A stretch of DNA of 64,000 nucleotides, taken from the NCBI GenBank assembly GCA_014896455.1, contig JADBKJ010000008.1, positions 1 to 64,000 of the forward strand, written 5' to 3'. Positions 1 to 8,001 of this stretch are shown one piece after another. The number at the start of each line of letters is the position of its first letter. The first letter of the stretch is position 1. Source of the DNA: Thermoanaerobacter sp. (GTDB taxonomy: Bacteria; Bacillota; Thermoanaerobacteria; Thermoanaerobacterales; Thermoanaerobacteraceae). The translations under genes and the position numbers were made by a program. A model generated the notes under the pieces. That model was not told the origin of the DNA and searched no databases. It saw only the letters and a program-made list of their open reading frames with translations.

Positions 1-86
1 ATTGACCCACCCCCTGTCGAAATATCCCTCTGATCTAAAATCAACCAAGAAAGGATCGGAGGGAAATAAAAAAGGCTAGGGAGTGG

Positions 87-286
87 GTCTATTATCATGA
101 TACATTAACTCAGAGCAAAAGGCAAGAGTATTCGTGCAATTTCATGAGAAACAGGTCATTCTCGAAACACAATAAGAAAGTATCTCAATAAAGAGGGAAT
201 CCCCGAAAGAAAACCTCGTCCTAAGAGAGGTTCAAAACTTGACCCTTACAAAGATACTATTCATGAGTACATTAACATGGGAATAT
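87..286 (+). pseudogene. istA: IstA transposase, N-terminal remnant
   Basis: Translating in more than one frame gives YYHDT, then RAKGKSIRAIS, then NTIRKYLNKEGIPERKPR and LDPYKDTIHEYIN. This is the helix-turn-helix N-terminus of IS21 IstA transposases. At least two frameshifts separate these pieces, and the catalytic DDE domain is absent. It ends where IstB-like sequence begins in another frame. Confidence 0.7.
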
Positions 287-292
287 TTAACT

Positions 293-514
293 GGAGCAAA
301 TCTCTTTTTTCAGCTGATAAGCGCACGGTATGAGAGAGGGAGCATAATACTTACAAGCAACAAAGGATTTGGGGAATGGGGTGAACTAATAGGGGATCCA
401 GTTCTTGCAACTGCGGTTTTGGACAGATTGCTGCACCATGCTCATATAATCAACATAAGAGGTAACAGCTATCGTTTAAAGGATAGGTTAAAGACTGGTC
501 TTTATTACGGTTAG
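293..514 (+). pseudogene. istB: IstB helper ATPase, C-terminal remnant
   Basis: The encoded tail contains NLFFQLISARYERGS, IILTSNKGFGEWGEL and DRLLHHAHIINIRGNSYRLK, which is the characteristic C-terminus of IstB, the AAA+ helper of IS21 transposition. The Walker A and B region is missing, deleted together with the end of istA. The open frame begins at 239, but the first residues belong to the fusion junction. Confidence 0.8.
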
Positions 515-601
515 TCCAAACGGTAAGGCTTAAATTAAAAAAACGCAGGGTGGGCAATTTAAAACCGTTGAAAATGGGTCAATTTTAATCCGCTATTGAC
601 A

Positions 602-696
602 GTTATTCAATAGAAGATTTGAAGAGAATAGTAAAATCTATGGCTGAGACAGCAGAAGAAGCAGGTGTGAAAATAGTCGCGGGAGATATAATTTCC
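602..696 (+). pseudogene. hypE: hypE fragment (hydrogenase maturation)
   Basis: Directly after the element end the sequence reads SIEDLKRIVKSMAETAEEAG and VKIVAGD. This matches the ATP-binding AIR-synthase-like domain of HypE, which makes the thiocarboxamide for the NiFe-hydrogenase cyanide ligand. Only about 30 codons are recognisable before the reading turns into unrelated sequence. It may mark an old insertion or deletion that removed a hyp locus; the rest would lie upstream of the window. Confidence 0.55.
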
Positions 697-829
697 TCTC
701 CTATTTTTAAGTATTCTAATTATTGAATGTATTATACATATATGTTAAGATAACGTTAATATAAATTGTTTGTCACGGCTAATAATTAATAACTTTTAAA
801 ATTTTTATTGAGAAAGGATGGTGGATAGG

Positions 830-1375
830 TTGTTTGCAGGAGAGAAGGTAAGACTCAGGGCTTATAGGAAAGAGGACGTGGAACTCGCTTTGAAATATAT
901 AAATGACCCGGAAGTAAAAAGATATTTGACTCCGGGAATTCCATATCCTTTAACGCTAGAGGATGAATACAAATGGTTTGAAAGTTTATCTTCTTCAAAG
1001 GACACATATAGTTTTGCAATTGAAACCCTTGAGGATGGAAAGTACATAGGAGGCTGTGGAATAAATGAAATTAACTGGAAAAATAAAGTGGCAGTTGTGG
1101 GAATTTTTATCGGTGACAAGGAATATTGGGGAAGAGGATACGGCGCGGATGCAATGAAAGTACTGATAAGATTTATATTTGAACAGATGAACATGAATAG
1201 AGTGGAATTATACGTGTATTCCTTTAACACTCGTGCTATAAAATCTTATGAAAAATGTGGATTTGTTAAAGAAGGTGTATTAAGAAAGAGGTTGTTTAGA
1301 GATGGCAGATACTATGATGAGTATATAATGAGCATATTAAAAAAGGAATTTGATGAGAAATATGGAAGGAGATAA
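830..1375 (+). CDS. GNAT family N-acetyltransferase (RimJ/RimL-like)
   Basis: This is a probable cytoplasmic acetyl-CoA-dependent N-acetyltransferase of about 181 residues, the usual size for the RimL/SpeG branch of GNAT. The N-terminus LFAGEKVRLRAYRKEDVE and the acetyl-CoA loop region GIFIGDKEYWGRGYGADAM are clear, followed by NTRAIKSYEKCGFVKEG, the typical end of the fold. A TTG at 830 is preferred because GGATGG lies 8 bases before it; an ATG at 818 has no spacing to its ribosome site. It stands alone between mobile remnants, so neighbours give no clue to the acceptor (ribosomal protein, polyamine or antibiotic). Confidence 0.85.
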   Translation: MFAGEKVRLRAYRKEDVELALKYINDPEVKRYLTPGIPYPLTLEDEYKWFESLSSSKDTYSFAIETLEDGKYIGGCGINEINWKNKVAVVGIFIGDKEYWGRGYGADAMKVLIRFIFEQMNMNRVELYVYSFNTRAIKSYEKCGFVKEGVLRKRLFRDGRYYDEYIMSILKKEFDEKYGRR

Positions 1376-1489
1376 ACAGGAATTTAAAGCCAACCATAAC
1401 GCAATAACCTGATGAAAATTAATGTAAAATACAGTTATAGGATAATATGTTAACTTATACAATTATCTCCTTTTATTATTGGAGATTTA

Positions 1490-1850
1490 TAAAGTTTTCT
1501 TCGCGCAGCAGAGCGAAGACTAACTTTACAGTTTTACGTGCAGTCAATGCAAGAGCACGTTTATGCTTGTGAGTTTTGCTTTCTTTAAATTTGCGGGCAT
1601 AGTATTGTGAGAACTCAGCTAAATACTTCCTGAGTCAGGTGCTTAAGTAAATCTGAGATACTAATTACCAGTACGCTTGAGATATATGTTCTCCACTTTA
1701 AAATCAGCAGACTGGTAGTCTGACCAATAAAGGCCGGAAAACTTTGCAAGGGCGTTATTATTATCAAACCTTGAAATTCCGCCTATCTCAGATATTAAGC
1801 CGGCTGCGATGACCAGTAAGCCTCTGGAAAGCAAGATATCTAAAATCTAC
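1490..1850 (-). pseudogene. IS110-family transposase remnant
   Basis: On the minus strand, pieces such as AAGLISEIGGISRFDNNNAL, AKFSGLYWSDYQSADFKVEN and IYLKRTGN match the C-terminal transposase domain of IS110/IS116/IS902 elements. Several stops and frameshifts interrupt it. The flanking 1380-1490 and 1850-1930 hold no other gene that I can see. Confidence 0.75.
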
Positions 1851-1937
1851 AGAACAAGATTTGGAGAGCCTACTGAATCTCAGTTTTTCAGCAATAGCAA
1901 AGGCATCAATTCATAACAAAATTACAAAACAAACACC

Positions 1938-1994
1938 GGGGACGGTTCCTCTTGTCTGAATAATTTTTAAAATTTAGGCAAGAGGAACCGTCCC
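1938..1994. repeat. Hairpin repeat, copy 1
   Basis: GGGGACGGTTCCTCTTGTCT is followed after a short AT loop by its near-complement AGGCAAGAGGAACCGTCCC. It belongs to a family of imperfect palindromes with the core GGGACGGTTCC, of which six copies (one partial) occur in this window. It could be a non-autonomous mobile element or a bidirectional terminator-like module. Confidence 0.85.
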
Positions 1995-2075
1995 TTGTGT
2001 TTTAATTATTTAGGGTGTAAAAAATTTTTTATAGTTTGCAAGTAGCAAGGTCACCCTGTATTTTTTGCTTGTATA

Positions 2076-2094
2076 TAGGACGGCAATTTACATT
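2076..2094. repeat. 19-base direct repeat, left copy
   Basis: TAGGACGGCAATTTACATT is repeated exactly at 4628-4646. Both copies lie just after a hairpin repeat, and together they bracket the split sigma-like genes and two unknown exported proteins. Confidence 0.8.
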
Positions 2095-2191
2095 GTAATT
2101 ATTTTGTAACAAAATTTAATAATTTTTTAATAAATTTTGGTACTTAAAGAGGTATAATGGAAGAGAAAGGAGAGGCAAGGAGGGGAAAGTG

Positions 2192-2600
2192 ATGAAAGAA
2201 AATGAGGTGGAATTTACTTTTATTGGGTATTTAGCTAGATATGTCAAGTTTGAATCTGTAAAACTTAAAAAGAAATACCAGGAAGTAAAATATAAAGAGC
2301 TTTTAATATTGGATGCACCAAGAAATAATGGGAATAGTGAGGGGAAAGAAGAGGGAATTGATAGAATCACGTATAGTTATATCTCAATTGAGGATGAGGT
2401 AATAGATAAATATATGCTTTTAAAATATAAAGAATTACTTGAACCAGAAGAATTCGAGGTATTAATACTAAATGTTATAGAAGGCGTATCTCAAAAAGAA
2501 ATTGCATCAATGCTCAATAAAACGCAGTCCTATGTAAGTAATAGGTAAAAAGAAGAAAAAAGCTCGTAGAAAATTGGAAGAATTTATAAAGGAAGTTTGA
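2192..2600 (+). pseudogene. Sigma-70 region-4-like protein, frameshifted (SigO-type)
   Basis: The protein carries a C-terminal sigma region 4 helix-turn-helix: LEPEEFEVLILNVIEGVSQ, then KEIASMLNKTQSYVS. In the first frame it stops at 2546-2548 directly after SNR. In the +1 frame the expected basic tail KKKKARRKLEEFIKEV continues to a stop at 2600, so either one T is extra or a +1 frameshift occurs at AGG-TAA-A. The ATG at 2192 follows AGGAGGGG by a good spacing. The small protein downstream resembles the partner subunit of two-part sigma factors such as B. subtilis SigO/RsoA. It may drive nearby genes for exported proteins. Confidence 0.6.
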
Positions 2601-2604
2601 AACT

Positions 2605-2805
2605 ATGAAGGATTGTGAAAGGCTTTTTGAAATTATTTTGAAAGCAAAACAAGGGGATAAGGAGGCTATAGAGGAAATAATAAGGCGATTTGAGCCCTTG
2701 ATAATGAATAGTGTAAAAGATGTAGATGAAGAAATAAAAGAAGAGTTAAGGCAGGATTTAATCGAGATTATAATAAGAGCAGTAAGAAATTTTGAGATAA
2801 AATGA
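2605..2805 (+). CDS. Small sigma-region-2-like partner protein (RsoA/HTH_16-like)
   Basis: This 66-residue acidic/basic protein begins ERLFEIILKAKQGDKEAIEE and IIRRFEPLIMNSVKD. That is the conserved opening of sigma factor regions 1.2-2.1 and of the short HTH_16 proteins of mobile elements. It lacks any region 4, which is supplied by the gene 4 bases upstream. Such a pair fits the two-subunit sigma arrangement known for SigO (region 4) with RsoA (region 2). The short gap suggests translational coupling. The target promoters are unknown. Confidence 0.6.
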   Translation: MKDCERLFEIILKAKQGDKEAIEEIIRRFEPLIMNSVKDVDEEIKEELRQDLIEIIIRAVRNFEIK

Positions 2806-3137
2806 AAAATAAATTTTAAATTGTGGAATATTTTTTAGAAATTTTGGCTTTTATATAGATAGAGGGGAAATAAAAAAGTGGGAGGTGAAAATGTTTATAA
2901 AATTCCCCGGGAATAAAAGATGAGGGAGGAGATTATAAGGAAAATCCAACATAAAAGATATAAAATTCGAGAGTGGTAGAAAAAAGTATTTCTGCAGAAT
3001 GGCTTAAATGAAGGCTTTTAAATTTTGCATAAATCTAAAGTATATAATAGAAAAGCGGTATTTCAAAAAGACATTTAAAATATCTGTAAGTGAAAAATGT
3101 TTTAAGTTAAAAAATTAGAGAGGAGGATTATATAAAA
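2806..3137. other. Intergenic, AT-rich, no gene seen
   Basis: About 330 bases contain only very short open frames, for example a 10-codon one at about 2891. A TATAAT at about 3045 without a good -35 box could serve the next gene. I see no RNA motif. Confidence 0.4.
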
Positions 3138-3806
3138 TTGAAGAAAATAATTAGCATAGTTGTAATTTTTATGATGTTGTTCAATTTAGGTTGCGCATTT
3201 GGAATGGAGAATGAAACGCCGTTTTCAAAAAATAATGAAATAAGTTTGCCAAATGGAATAGTTAATCCTGATTATGTTGACTATCCAGATGGGACTGTGG
3301 ATATTCAAATTGAACCGCCAATTACAGATGGTACTACTATTCCCGATGATTCGAGAAGTGGAATTGCAAGTGCCATATGGGATATTGGGTTAAGAATAGG
3401 AAGTTACTTTTTTAGAACTGCTGGAAATATTATTTTAGATGTGGCTACAATAGCATTTGGCTTAACAGAAGCTCATGTCAATAAAAATAAAGGAGCTTCG
3501 GTTCATTTATATCATTCTTATACATACAGAAACAAAGTTGCAAAAGTTTATAACCAAAGTACCAGAACATGGAAAACTTATGTAATAGAGGGGAATAGAG
3601 AGTGGTATAGGCATGAGTTTGCTTCTTTTGCACAAACCAATGGATTTACAGCGACAGCCTCAGTAGATTTTACTGCTGATAAGGGATATCCACCGATTCA
3701 TGTGGATGTAGCACCTCATTATTATGACGATAACTGGATTAGAGATATGGCTCAGTATAATTACTATTTTAACAGAGGAGTTACTGAGGAATATGGATGG
3801 AGGTAA
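3138..3806 (+). CDS. Exported protein of unknown function
   Basis: I do not recognise this family. The 222-residue product starts with a clear signal sequence (KKIISIVVIFMMLFNLGCAF); the cysteine could be lipidated, but the box NLGC is not canonical. A Pro/Asp-rich linker follows (PDYVDYPDGTVDIQIEPP), then a hydrophobic stretch around residues 75-110. The C-terminus is rich in Tyr, His and Trp. The TTG start is preceded by GGAGG. The next gene overlaps its 3' end by 14 bases, so the two are probably co-translated, and the sigma-like pair upstream may control them. Confidence 0.65.
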   Translation: MKKIISIVVIFMMLFNLGCAFGMENETPFSKNNEISLPNGIVNPDYVDYPDGTVDIQIEPPITDGTTIPDDSRSGIASAIWDIGLRIGSYFFRTAGNIILDVATIAFGLTEAHVNKNKGASVHLYHSYTYRNKVAKVYNQSTRTWKTYVIEGNREWYRHEFASFAQTNGFTATASVDFTADKGYPPIHVDVAPHYYDDNWIRDMAQYNYYFNRGVTEEYGWR

Positions 3807-4428
3807 TAGTATAAACATCAAAAAACGAATAATATTTTATGTACTATTGATTGCTGTAATATTAGGGGCTTTTGTGGGTTACGATTATTATAACTACAAT
3901 AGAAGTCATCTATTTTTATACAATACTAATAAAGCTCCTGATTTGAATTATTCTACGCATAGTAATAATTTTAAAATTTATACTCTAATTGAGGTGGGAA
4001 AGAAATACCAATTTTCTGGCAATGAGACTTCTGAATGGGCTAAAAATGCAAAAGAAGCTCAAGAGTCCAATAAATATACTTCTTTACAGTATAAGATAAT
4101 AATAGAAAATATCAGTGATAAAGTTATAAGAGACTTTAAAGCACAAGCATTTGTTGACGAAGGATTGGAGCCATATATAATGTCTGGGATATTATATTTC
4201 GGTACTCTAAATCAGCAGAAGATAAATTTAAATGTGAAGAATAATGATAAGATGGATTATATGACAGAAATTGATCGGCTTACCTGGTTGCCAAATATAA
4301 ATCAAATTGATGTGAAAGATAGGGAAAAAATTTTGGAAGCCATTAAAAAGCCTATAAAACTCATAATTAAGTGGAGGGATGGAGAAGAATATTTACTTTT
4401 AGAAAATGCTGAAGTAAAGATATATTGA
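3793..4428 (+). CDS. Membrane-anchored protein of unknown function
   Basis: About 211 residues from the ATG at 3793, which overlaps the previous gene; a longer frame from 3724 would overlap by 83 bases and lacks a ribosome site. After a basic leader (INIKKR) comes one membrane helix (IIFYVLLIAVILGAFVGYDY) and an extracellular-type domain with a beta-rich pattern (LQYKIIIENISDKVIRDFK). I do not recognise the domain. It ends at a strong terminator, so 3138-4428 form one unit. Confidence 0.6.
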   Translation: MDGGNSINIKKRIIFYVLLIAVILGAFVGYDYYNYNRSHLFLYNTNKAPDLNYSTHSNNFKIYTLIEVGKKYQFSGNETSEWAKNAKEAQESNKYTSLQYKIIIENISDKVIRDFKAQAFVDEGLEPYIMSGILYFGTLNQQKINLNVKNNDKMDYMTEIDRLTWLPNINQIDVKDREKILEAIKKPIKLIIKWRDGEEYLLLENAEVKIY

Positions 4429-4434
4429 GATTAC

Positions 4435-4482
4435 AATGGCACAATTGATAATAATTTTTTGTCAATTATGCCATTATTTTTT
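4435..4482 (+). terminator. Rho-independent terminator
   Basis: AATGGCACAATTGA pairs with TCAATTATGCCATT across an AT loop, followed by a T-run. It closes the 3138-4428 gene pair. Confidence 0.75.
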
Positions 4483-4561
4483 AACTTTTTATAGTATAAT
4501 GAAGATAAAGAGAAGTAATGTATGGATTTAATTGGCATAAATTTTATTGAAATAAAATTTT

Positions 4562-4618
4562 GGGGACGGTTCCTCTTATCTGAATAATTTAAAGTTCAGA
4601 CAAAAGGAACCGTCCCCT
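4562..4618. repeat. Hairpin repeat, copy 2
   Basis: GGGGACGGTTCCTCTTATCT and its complement AGGAACCGTCCCC are separated by an AT-rich loop. It is nearly identical to copy 1 at 1938. Confidence 0.85.
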
Positions 4619-4627
4619 CTGTCTTAA

Positions 4628-4646
4628 TAGGACGGCAATTTACATT
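4628..4646. repeat. 19-base direct repeat, right copy
   Basis: Exact copy of TAGGACGGCAATTTACATT at 2076-2094, 2.55 kb apart and again next to a hairpin repeat. Confidence 0.8.
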
Positions 4647-4752
4647 AATGAATAAGTTCTACTTGAGTTTTAGTTTAAGTTTGTATATTATGGTAATAGG
4701 TTGTTTTTTTCTACCTTTAAGAAAGTTTAATAAAATATTTGGAGGGGTTGCT

Positions 4753-5661
4753 TTGAAAAAAATATTTGTGAATAAAAATGGGCAAATGCGCTCAGGATGG
4801 AAAATTACTATTTTGATAGCAGGAACTTTTGCCATCACATTGCTACTTTCATTTTTAGCTTTTTTTATAATCGGCTTGATGGGTGGCTATCTAAAATATC
4901 CAGCTCAGAAATTTTATCTTTTGATGATGGTAGGAGAAGAGAGATTTTACGTTTTTAATACTATAAGTTTTTTGTCTACGCTAATTATGATAGCATTAAT
5001 GCTAAAATTTGTAGACAAGAAAAAATTTAAAGACATAGGCTTTACTTCTTTAAAAGATGGTTATAAGAACCTAATAGGTGGATTTTTAATTGGAGCTTTT
5101 TCTATTGTGATAATTGTTTTAATACTTTACGTGTTAGGGGTTGTAACAATCGAAAAAAATAGTAATATAAGTGCTTACTACTTACGATGGGGCATGTACG
5201 CTTTTATTCTTGTGGGTTTGGAAGAAGAACTCATGAGCAGGGGATATATTATAAATGCGTTAAACCAGATGGGAAGGCCGTGGGTTTCTGTTTTGATTTC
5301 TTCCATTATTTTTTCACTCATGCATATTCTAAATCCTAATATAGTTTTTCTTGGGCTTTTAAATATATTTCTTATAGGTGTTTTGTTTTCCTATATGTAC
5401 CTAAAGACAGGGAATTTATGGATGCCAATTGGATATCACATATCGTGGAATTATTTTCAAGGTTACATATTCGGGTTTAATGTGAGTGGCAATGCTATGA
5501 GAGGTATTTACAATGCTTTTCCGAAAAACAATTTCCTCTCCGGAGGAGAGTTTGGACTGGAAGGAGGAATAATTACTACTCTTGTTATCTTAATTACTTT
5601 TTTAATACTGTACTATTATTTTGAAAGATACAGGAAAGTGCAAGAAGTAGAATTGGGATAA
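4753..5661 (+). CDS. CPBP family intramembrane metalloprotease
   Basis: A membrane protein of about 302 residues with several hydrophobic helices and the CAAX-protease/bacteriocin-processing (Abi) signature. The motif EEELMSRG (residues about 157-164) supplies the EExxxR box, FSLMH (about 186-190) the second metal ligand, and GYHISWN (about 227-233) the HxxxN/B box. The TTG at 4753 follows GGAGGGG and is favoured over the upstream ATG at 4648, which would add residues shared with the repeat region. Family members cleave prenylated or peptide substrates in the membrane or act in bacteriocin immunity; the substrate here is unknown. Confidence 0.85.
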   Translation: MKKIFVNKNGQMRSGWKITILIAGTFAITLLLSFLAFFIIGLMGGYLKYPAQKFYLLMMVGEERFYVFNTISFLSTLIMIALMLKFVDKKKFKDIGFTSLKDGYKNLIGGFLIGAFSIVIIVLILYVLGVVTIEKNSNISAYYLRWGMYAFILVGLEEELMSRGYIINALNQMGRPWVSVLISSIIFSLMHILNPNIVFLGLLNIFLIGVLFSYMYLKTGNLWMPIGYHISWNYFQGYIFGFNVSGNAMRGIYNAFPKNNFLSGGEFGLEGGIITTLVILITFLILYYYFERYRKVQEVELG

Positions 5662-5676
5662 AAAGAAGGGATAGCA

Positions 5677-5822
5677 GTGAATATTGACGAAGGAGTTTTA
5701 GGTATAGACGGAGCTTGTGGCGGATGGGCAGTGGCTATTTGTATAAATGGGAAGGCTTAGAATTGCCAATGGAAATTTTCTTTGTAAAATTTAGCAGGTT
5801 AAATGATGTTTTTATAGAATAA
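5677..5822 (+). pseudogene. DUF429 protein fragment
   Basis: From a GTG at 5677 the frame reads VLGIDGACGGWAVAICI, matching the GIDGCKGGW start of DUF429 (RNase H-fold) proteins. It stops after 27 codons. In the +1 frame a continuation (LELPMEIFFVKFSRL) runs to 5822. The usual protein of about 240 residues is therefore reduced to a frameshifted N-terminal scrap. Confidence 0.6.
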
Positions 5823-5857
5823 ATATTATTGTAAAGAAGTTGAAGAGGGGGAGCAAA

Positions 5858-6799
5858 ATGGCAAGTAATTACAGTAACTTTTTTATAAAAGGTGAAGACG
5901 GGGTAGATATATACGTTCATTTATGGGAGCCTGTAGAAATTCCAAAAGGGATTATTCAGGTATTTCATGGAATGGCTGAACACGGGGGAAGATACCAAAA
6001 TTTTGCCCGTTATATGAATGAAAAAGGATTTGTAGTATGTGCTAATGACCATAGAGGTCACGGGAAAACAGCAGGGAGCTTGGATAATGTAGGTTACATA
6101 GGAAAAGATGGCTTTAATAAGATAGTAGAAGATGAATATCTGATAATGAAGTTTTTGAAAGAAAAACACGGAAATCTTCCCATTGTCATATTTGGCCATA
6201 GTTTTGGATCTTTTGTGGCTCAAGAGTTTATGATAAGGTATGGCAAAAAAGTTAATGGTGTTATATTGAGCGGTTCCTCTGCAGTTAAGGAATTGCCTCT
6301 TAGATTTGGTTATGCTTTGGCTTTTATTGAAAAAACATTTTTTGGTGAGAAAAGGAGGAGCAAAGTTTTGGATAAATTAACGTTTGGAAGTTACAATAAA
6401 AAAATAAAAGGAGATAATTTGAGCAAATTTGAATGGCTTTCTAAAGATAAGGAAGAGATTAAAAAATATGAAGAAGACCCTTACTGTGGGGGCGTCTTTA
6501 CAGCAGGATTTTTTTATTATTTCTTTAGGGGGCTTTTAAATATATATAAGCCTCAAAGATTAGTTAGGATACCGAAGGATTTGCCTTTATTTATAATTTC
6601 AGGAGAAGAAGATCCTGTCGGTGAATACGGTAAATTGGTAAGGAGGTTGTATGAGCTTTATAAGAGCATGGGATTAAAACAGGTTGATATGACGCTTTAT
6701 CAGGGGAAAAGGCATGAACTTCTCAATGAAGTTGGGAAAGAGGGAATTTATAAAGATATTCTCACATGGATTGAAAATAAAGTGTTAAATTATTCTTAA
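5858..6799 (+). CDS. Alpha/beta hydrolase, monoacylglycerol lipase/lysophospholipase type
   Basis: This is a serine hydrolase of 313 residues with the oxyanion motif QVFHGMAEHGGRYQ near residue 35, the nucleophile elbow GHSFGSF (Ser about 114), the acid in SGEEDPVGE (about 251) and the catalytic His in GKRHELLNE (about 287). This matches the monoglyceride lipase/lysophospholipase branch (Hydrolase_4). The ATG at 5858 has GAGGGGGAG in front and is preferred to a TTG at 5840. No signal peptide is seen, so it is cytoplasmic. Its 3' end overlaps the convergent transporter gene by 15 bases. Confidence 0.88.
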   Translation: MASNYSNFFIKGEDGVDIYVHLWEPVEIPKGIIQVFHGMAEHGGRYQNFARYMNEKGFVVCANDHRGHGKTAGSLDNVGYIGKDGFNKIVEDEYLIMKFLKEKHGNLPIVIFGHSFGSFVAQEFMIRYGKKVNGVILSGSSAVKELPLRFGYALAFIEKTFFGEKRRSKVLDKLTFGSYNKKIKGDNLSKFEWLSKDKEEIKKYEEDPYCGGVFTAGFFYYFFRGLLNIYKPQRLVRIPKDLPLFIISGEEDPVGEYGKLVRRLYELYKSMGLKQVDMTLYQGKRHELLNEVGKEGIYKDILTWIENKVLNYS

Positions 6800-7732
6800 T
6801 AACACCATGTAAAATGGCATTATGATAACGCTTAATATTGTTGTATATGTAATCATACTTGTGGCAAATTCATAATCTGCTCCGTAAACTCTCGCTATAA
6901 TTGCTGAGTTTACAAGTACAGGCATTGCTGACATTATGACAAATACATCCCTCATAAGCTTTGGCACAGGGATGAATATGTTTAGAAAAAGTACAAGAGC
7001 AGGAGTTATTAAAAATCTTCCAATGAAAACTAGAATGGCATCTTTGTCAAGTTTAAATTTATCAAAACCCATTTCATGAATGACTGTGCCAATGTAGAAT
7101 ATTGATAAAGGAGTAGTGAGGTTTCCAATCATTTTAAAGCTTTCAAAGAGAAATTTTGGTAGAGAAATATTTGCAAGTACAAAAATTACTCCTATTATAA
7201 AACCTAAAAGGGGAGGATTAAATATTCTCTTTACAGTATCCCAATTTACTACATTTTTTTCTTTTTCATTCACATCTCGTATAACGCTGTAAACACCCAG
7301 AGTCCACAGTATTGTAGTGTTTGCCATGTAATATAAAAGGGCGTAAGGTGTTGCTACATCTCCAAAAAGAGCTTGAGCCATGGGTAGTCCAATAAAAATA
7401 GTATTTGAGAGGGAGAATATCACTACAAAAACACCTTTTCTTCCCTTTTTTATTTTAAAAATGCTAGCAAATATGTAGGCGATCATATACGATAGAAGGA
7501 TAGATAAAAATGGAATCAAAAGTCCTCTTACTGAGTGTTCTAGTTGTTCTTTAGAAAAAGTTGTAGAAATGTTTACAATCATGTTAAGGGGTAAAGATAC
7601 ATTAATTACAAGCTTTGCAAAAAGGTCTGATGTTTGCCTGTCAAACCAACCTATTTTAGATAAATAATATCCCAGCGCAAGTATGAATACAATTATTAAA
7701 ACTCCCTGGATTGCAGAGAAGAAGACTTCCAT
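6785..7732 (-). CDS. AEC family transporter (auxin efflux carrier-like)
   Basis: A 315-residue integral membrane protein with about ten hydrophobic helices, beginning FFSAIQGVLIIVFILALGYY and including SLPLNMIVNIS, typical of the AEC superfamily. Bacterial members export malate or malonate or have unknown substrates. The start has AGAGGTG at a good distance. The gene is alone on this strand and convergent with the hydrolase gene, whose end it overlaps. Confidence 0.88.
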   Translation of the reverse strand: MEVFFSAIQGVLIIVFILALGYYLSKIGWFDRQTSDLFAKLVINVSLPLNMIVNISTTFSKEQLEHSVRGLLIPFLSILLSYMIAYIFASIFKIKKGRKGVFVVIFSLSNTIFIGLPMAQALFGDVATPYALLYYMANTTILWTLGVYSVIRDVNEKEKNVVNWDTVKRIFNPPLLGFIIGVIFVLANISLPKFLFESFKMIGNLTTPLSIFYIGTVIHEMGFDKFKLDKDAILVFIGRFLITPALVLFLNIFIPVPKLMRDVFVIMSAMPVLVNSAIIARVYGADYEFATSMITYTTILSVIIMPFYMVLLRII

Positions 7733-7818
7733 TAAAAAGACACCTCTTGTAAGAGAAAAAAGATAAAGTTTACTTATTTAGAATAGCACAAAGGAGTACA
7801 ATTTTCAAATCAAACAAA

Positions 7819-7867
7819 GGGGACGGTTCCTTCTGTCTGATTTTTTCAGACAAAAGGAACCGTCCCC
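7819..7867. repeat. Hairpin repeat, copy 3
   Basis: GGGGACGGTTCCTTCTGTCT pairs with AGACAAAAGGAACCGTCCCC. A short tandem reiteration of GTCCGTCCCCTTTGTC follows its right arm. Confidence 0.85.
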
Positions 7868-7894
7868 TTTGTCCGTCCCCTTTGTCTGTTTTTA

Positions 7895-7959
7895 TTAATA
7901 AAAATTTAATAATTTGTAACCAATTTGTAATATCAGATGGACGAAATAGTGTTATAATG
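7895..7959 (+). promoter_or_regulatory. Conserved upstream block A, copy 1
   Basis: An AT-rich stretch is followed by AATTTGTAACCAATTTGTAA, two AATTTGTAA boxes one helical turn (11 bases) apart. Then come TATCAGATGGACGAAATAGTG and TATAATGG. The same block lies before the genes at 9741, 11912 and 12792. TATAAT looks like a -10 box, but no good -35 box lies at 16-18 bases, so an activator or another sigma factor may be needed. Confidence 0.7.
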
Positions 7960-8001
7960 GAGATAGAAATATTTTTGAAAAGAAAATGTTTAAGGAGTTG
8001 A

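Larger units (their letters stand above)
1..601 (+). mobile_element. IS21-family element, internally deleted remnant
   Basis: The left edge (ATTGACCCACCCC) and the right edge, read on the minus strand (TGTCAATAGCGG followed by ATTGACCCATTTT), look like the multiple terminal repeats of IS21-type elements. Between them are the first part of an IstA-like transposase and the last part of an IstB-like ATPase, so the middle of the element is gone. The extreme left end probably lies just outside the window. The element cannot move by itself. Confidence 0.75.

Noticed and set aside
3724-3792. Longer N-terminus for the membrane protein ending at 4428
   Set aside because: It would overlap the upstream gene by 83 bases and put polar sequence before the anchor helix. 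The ATG at 3793 fits the gene junction better.
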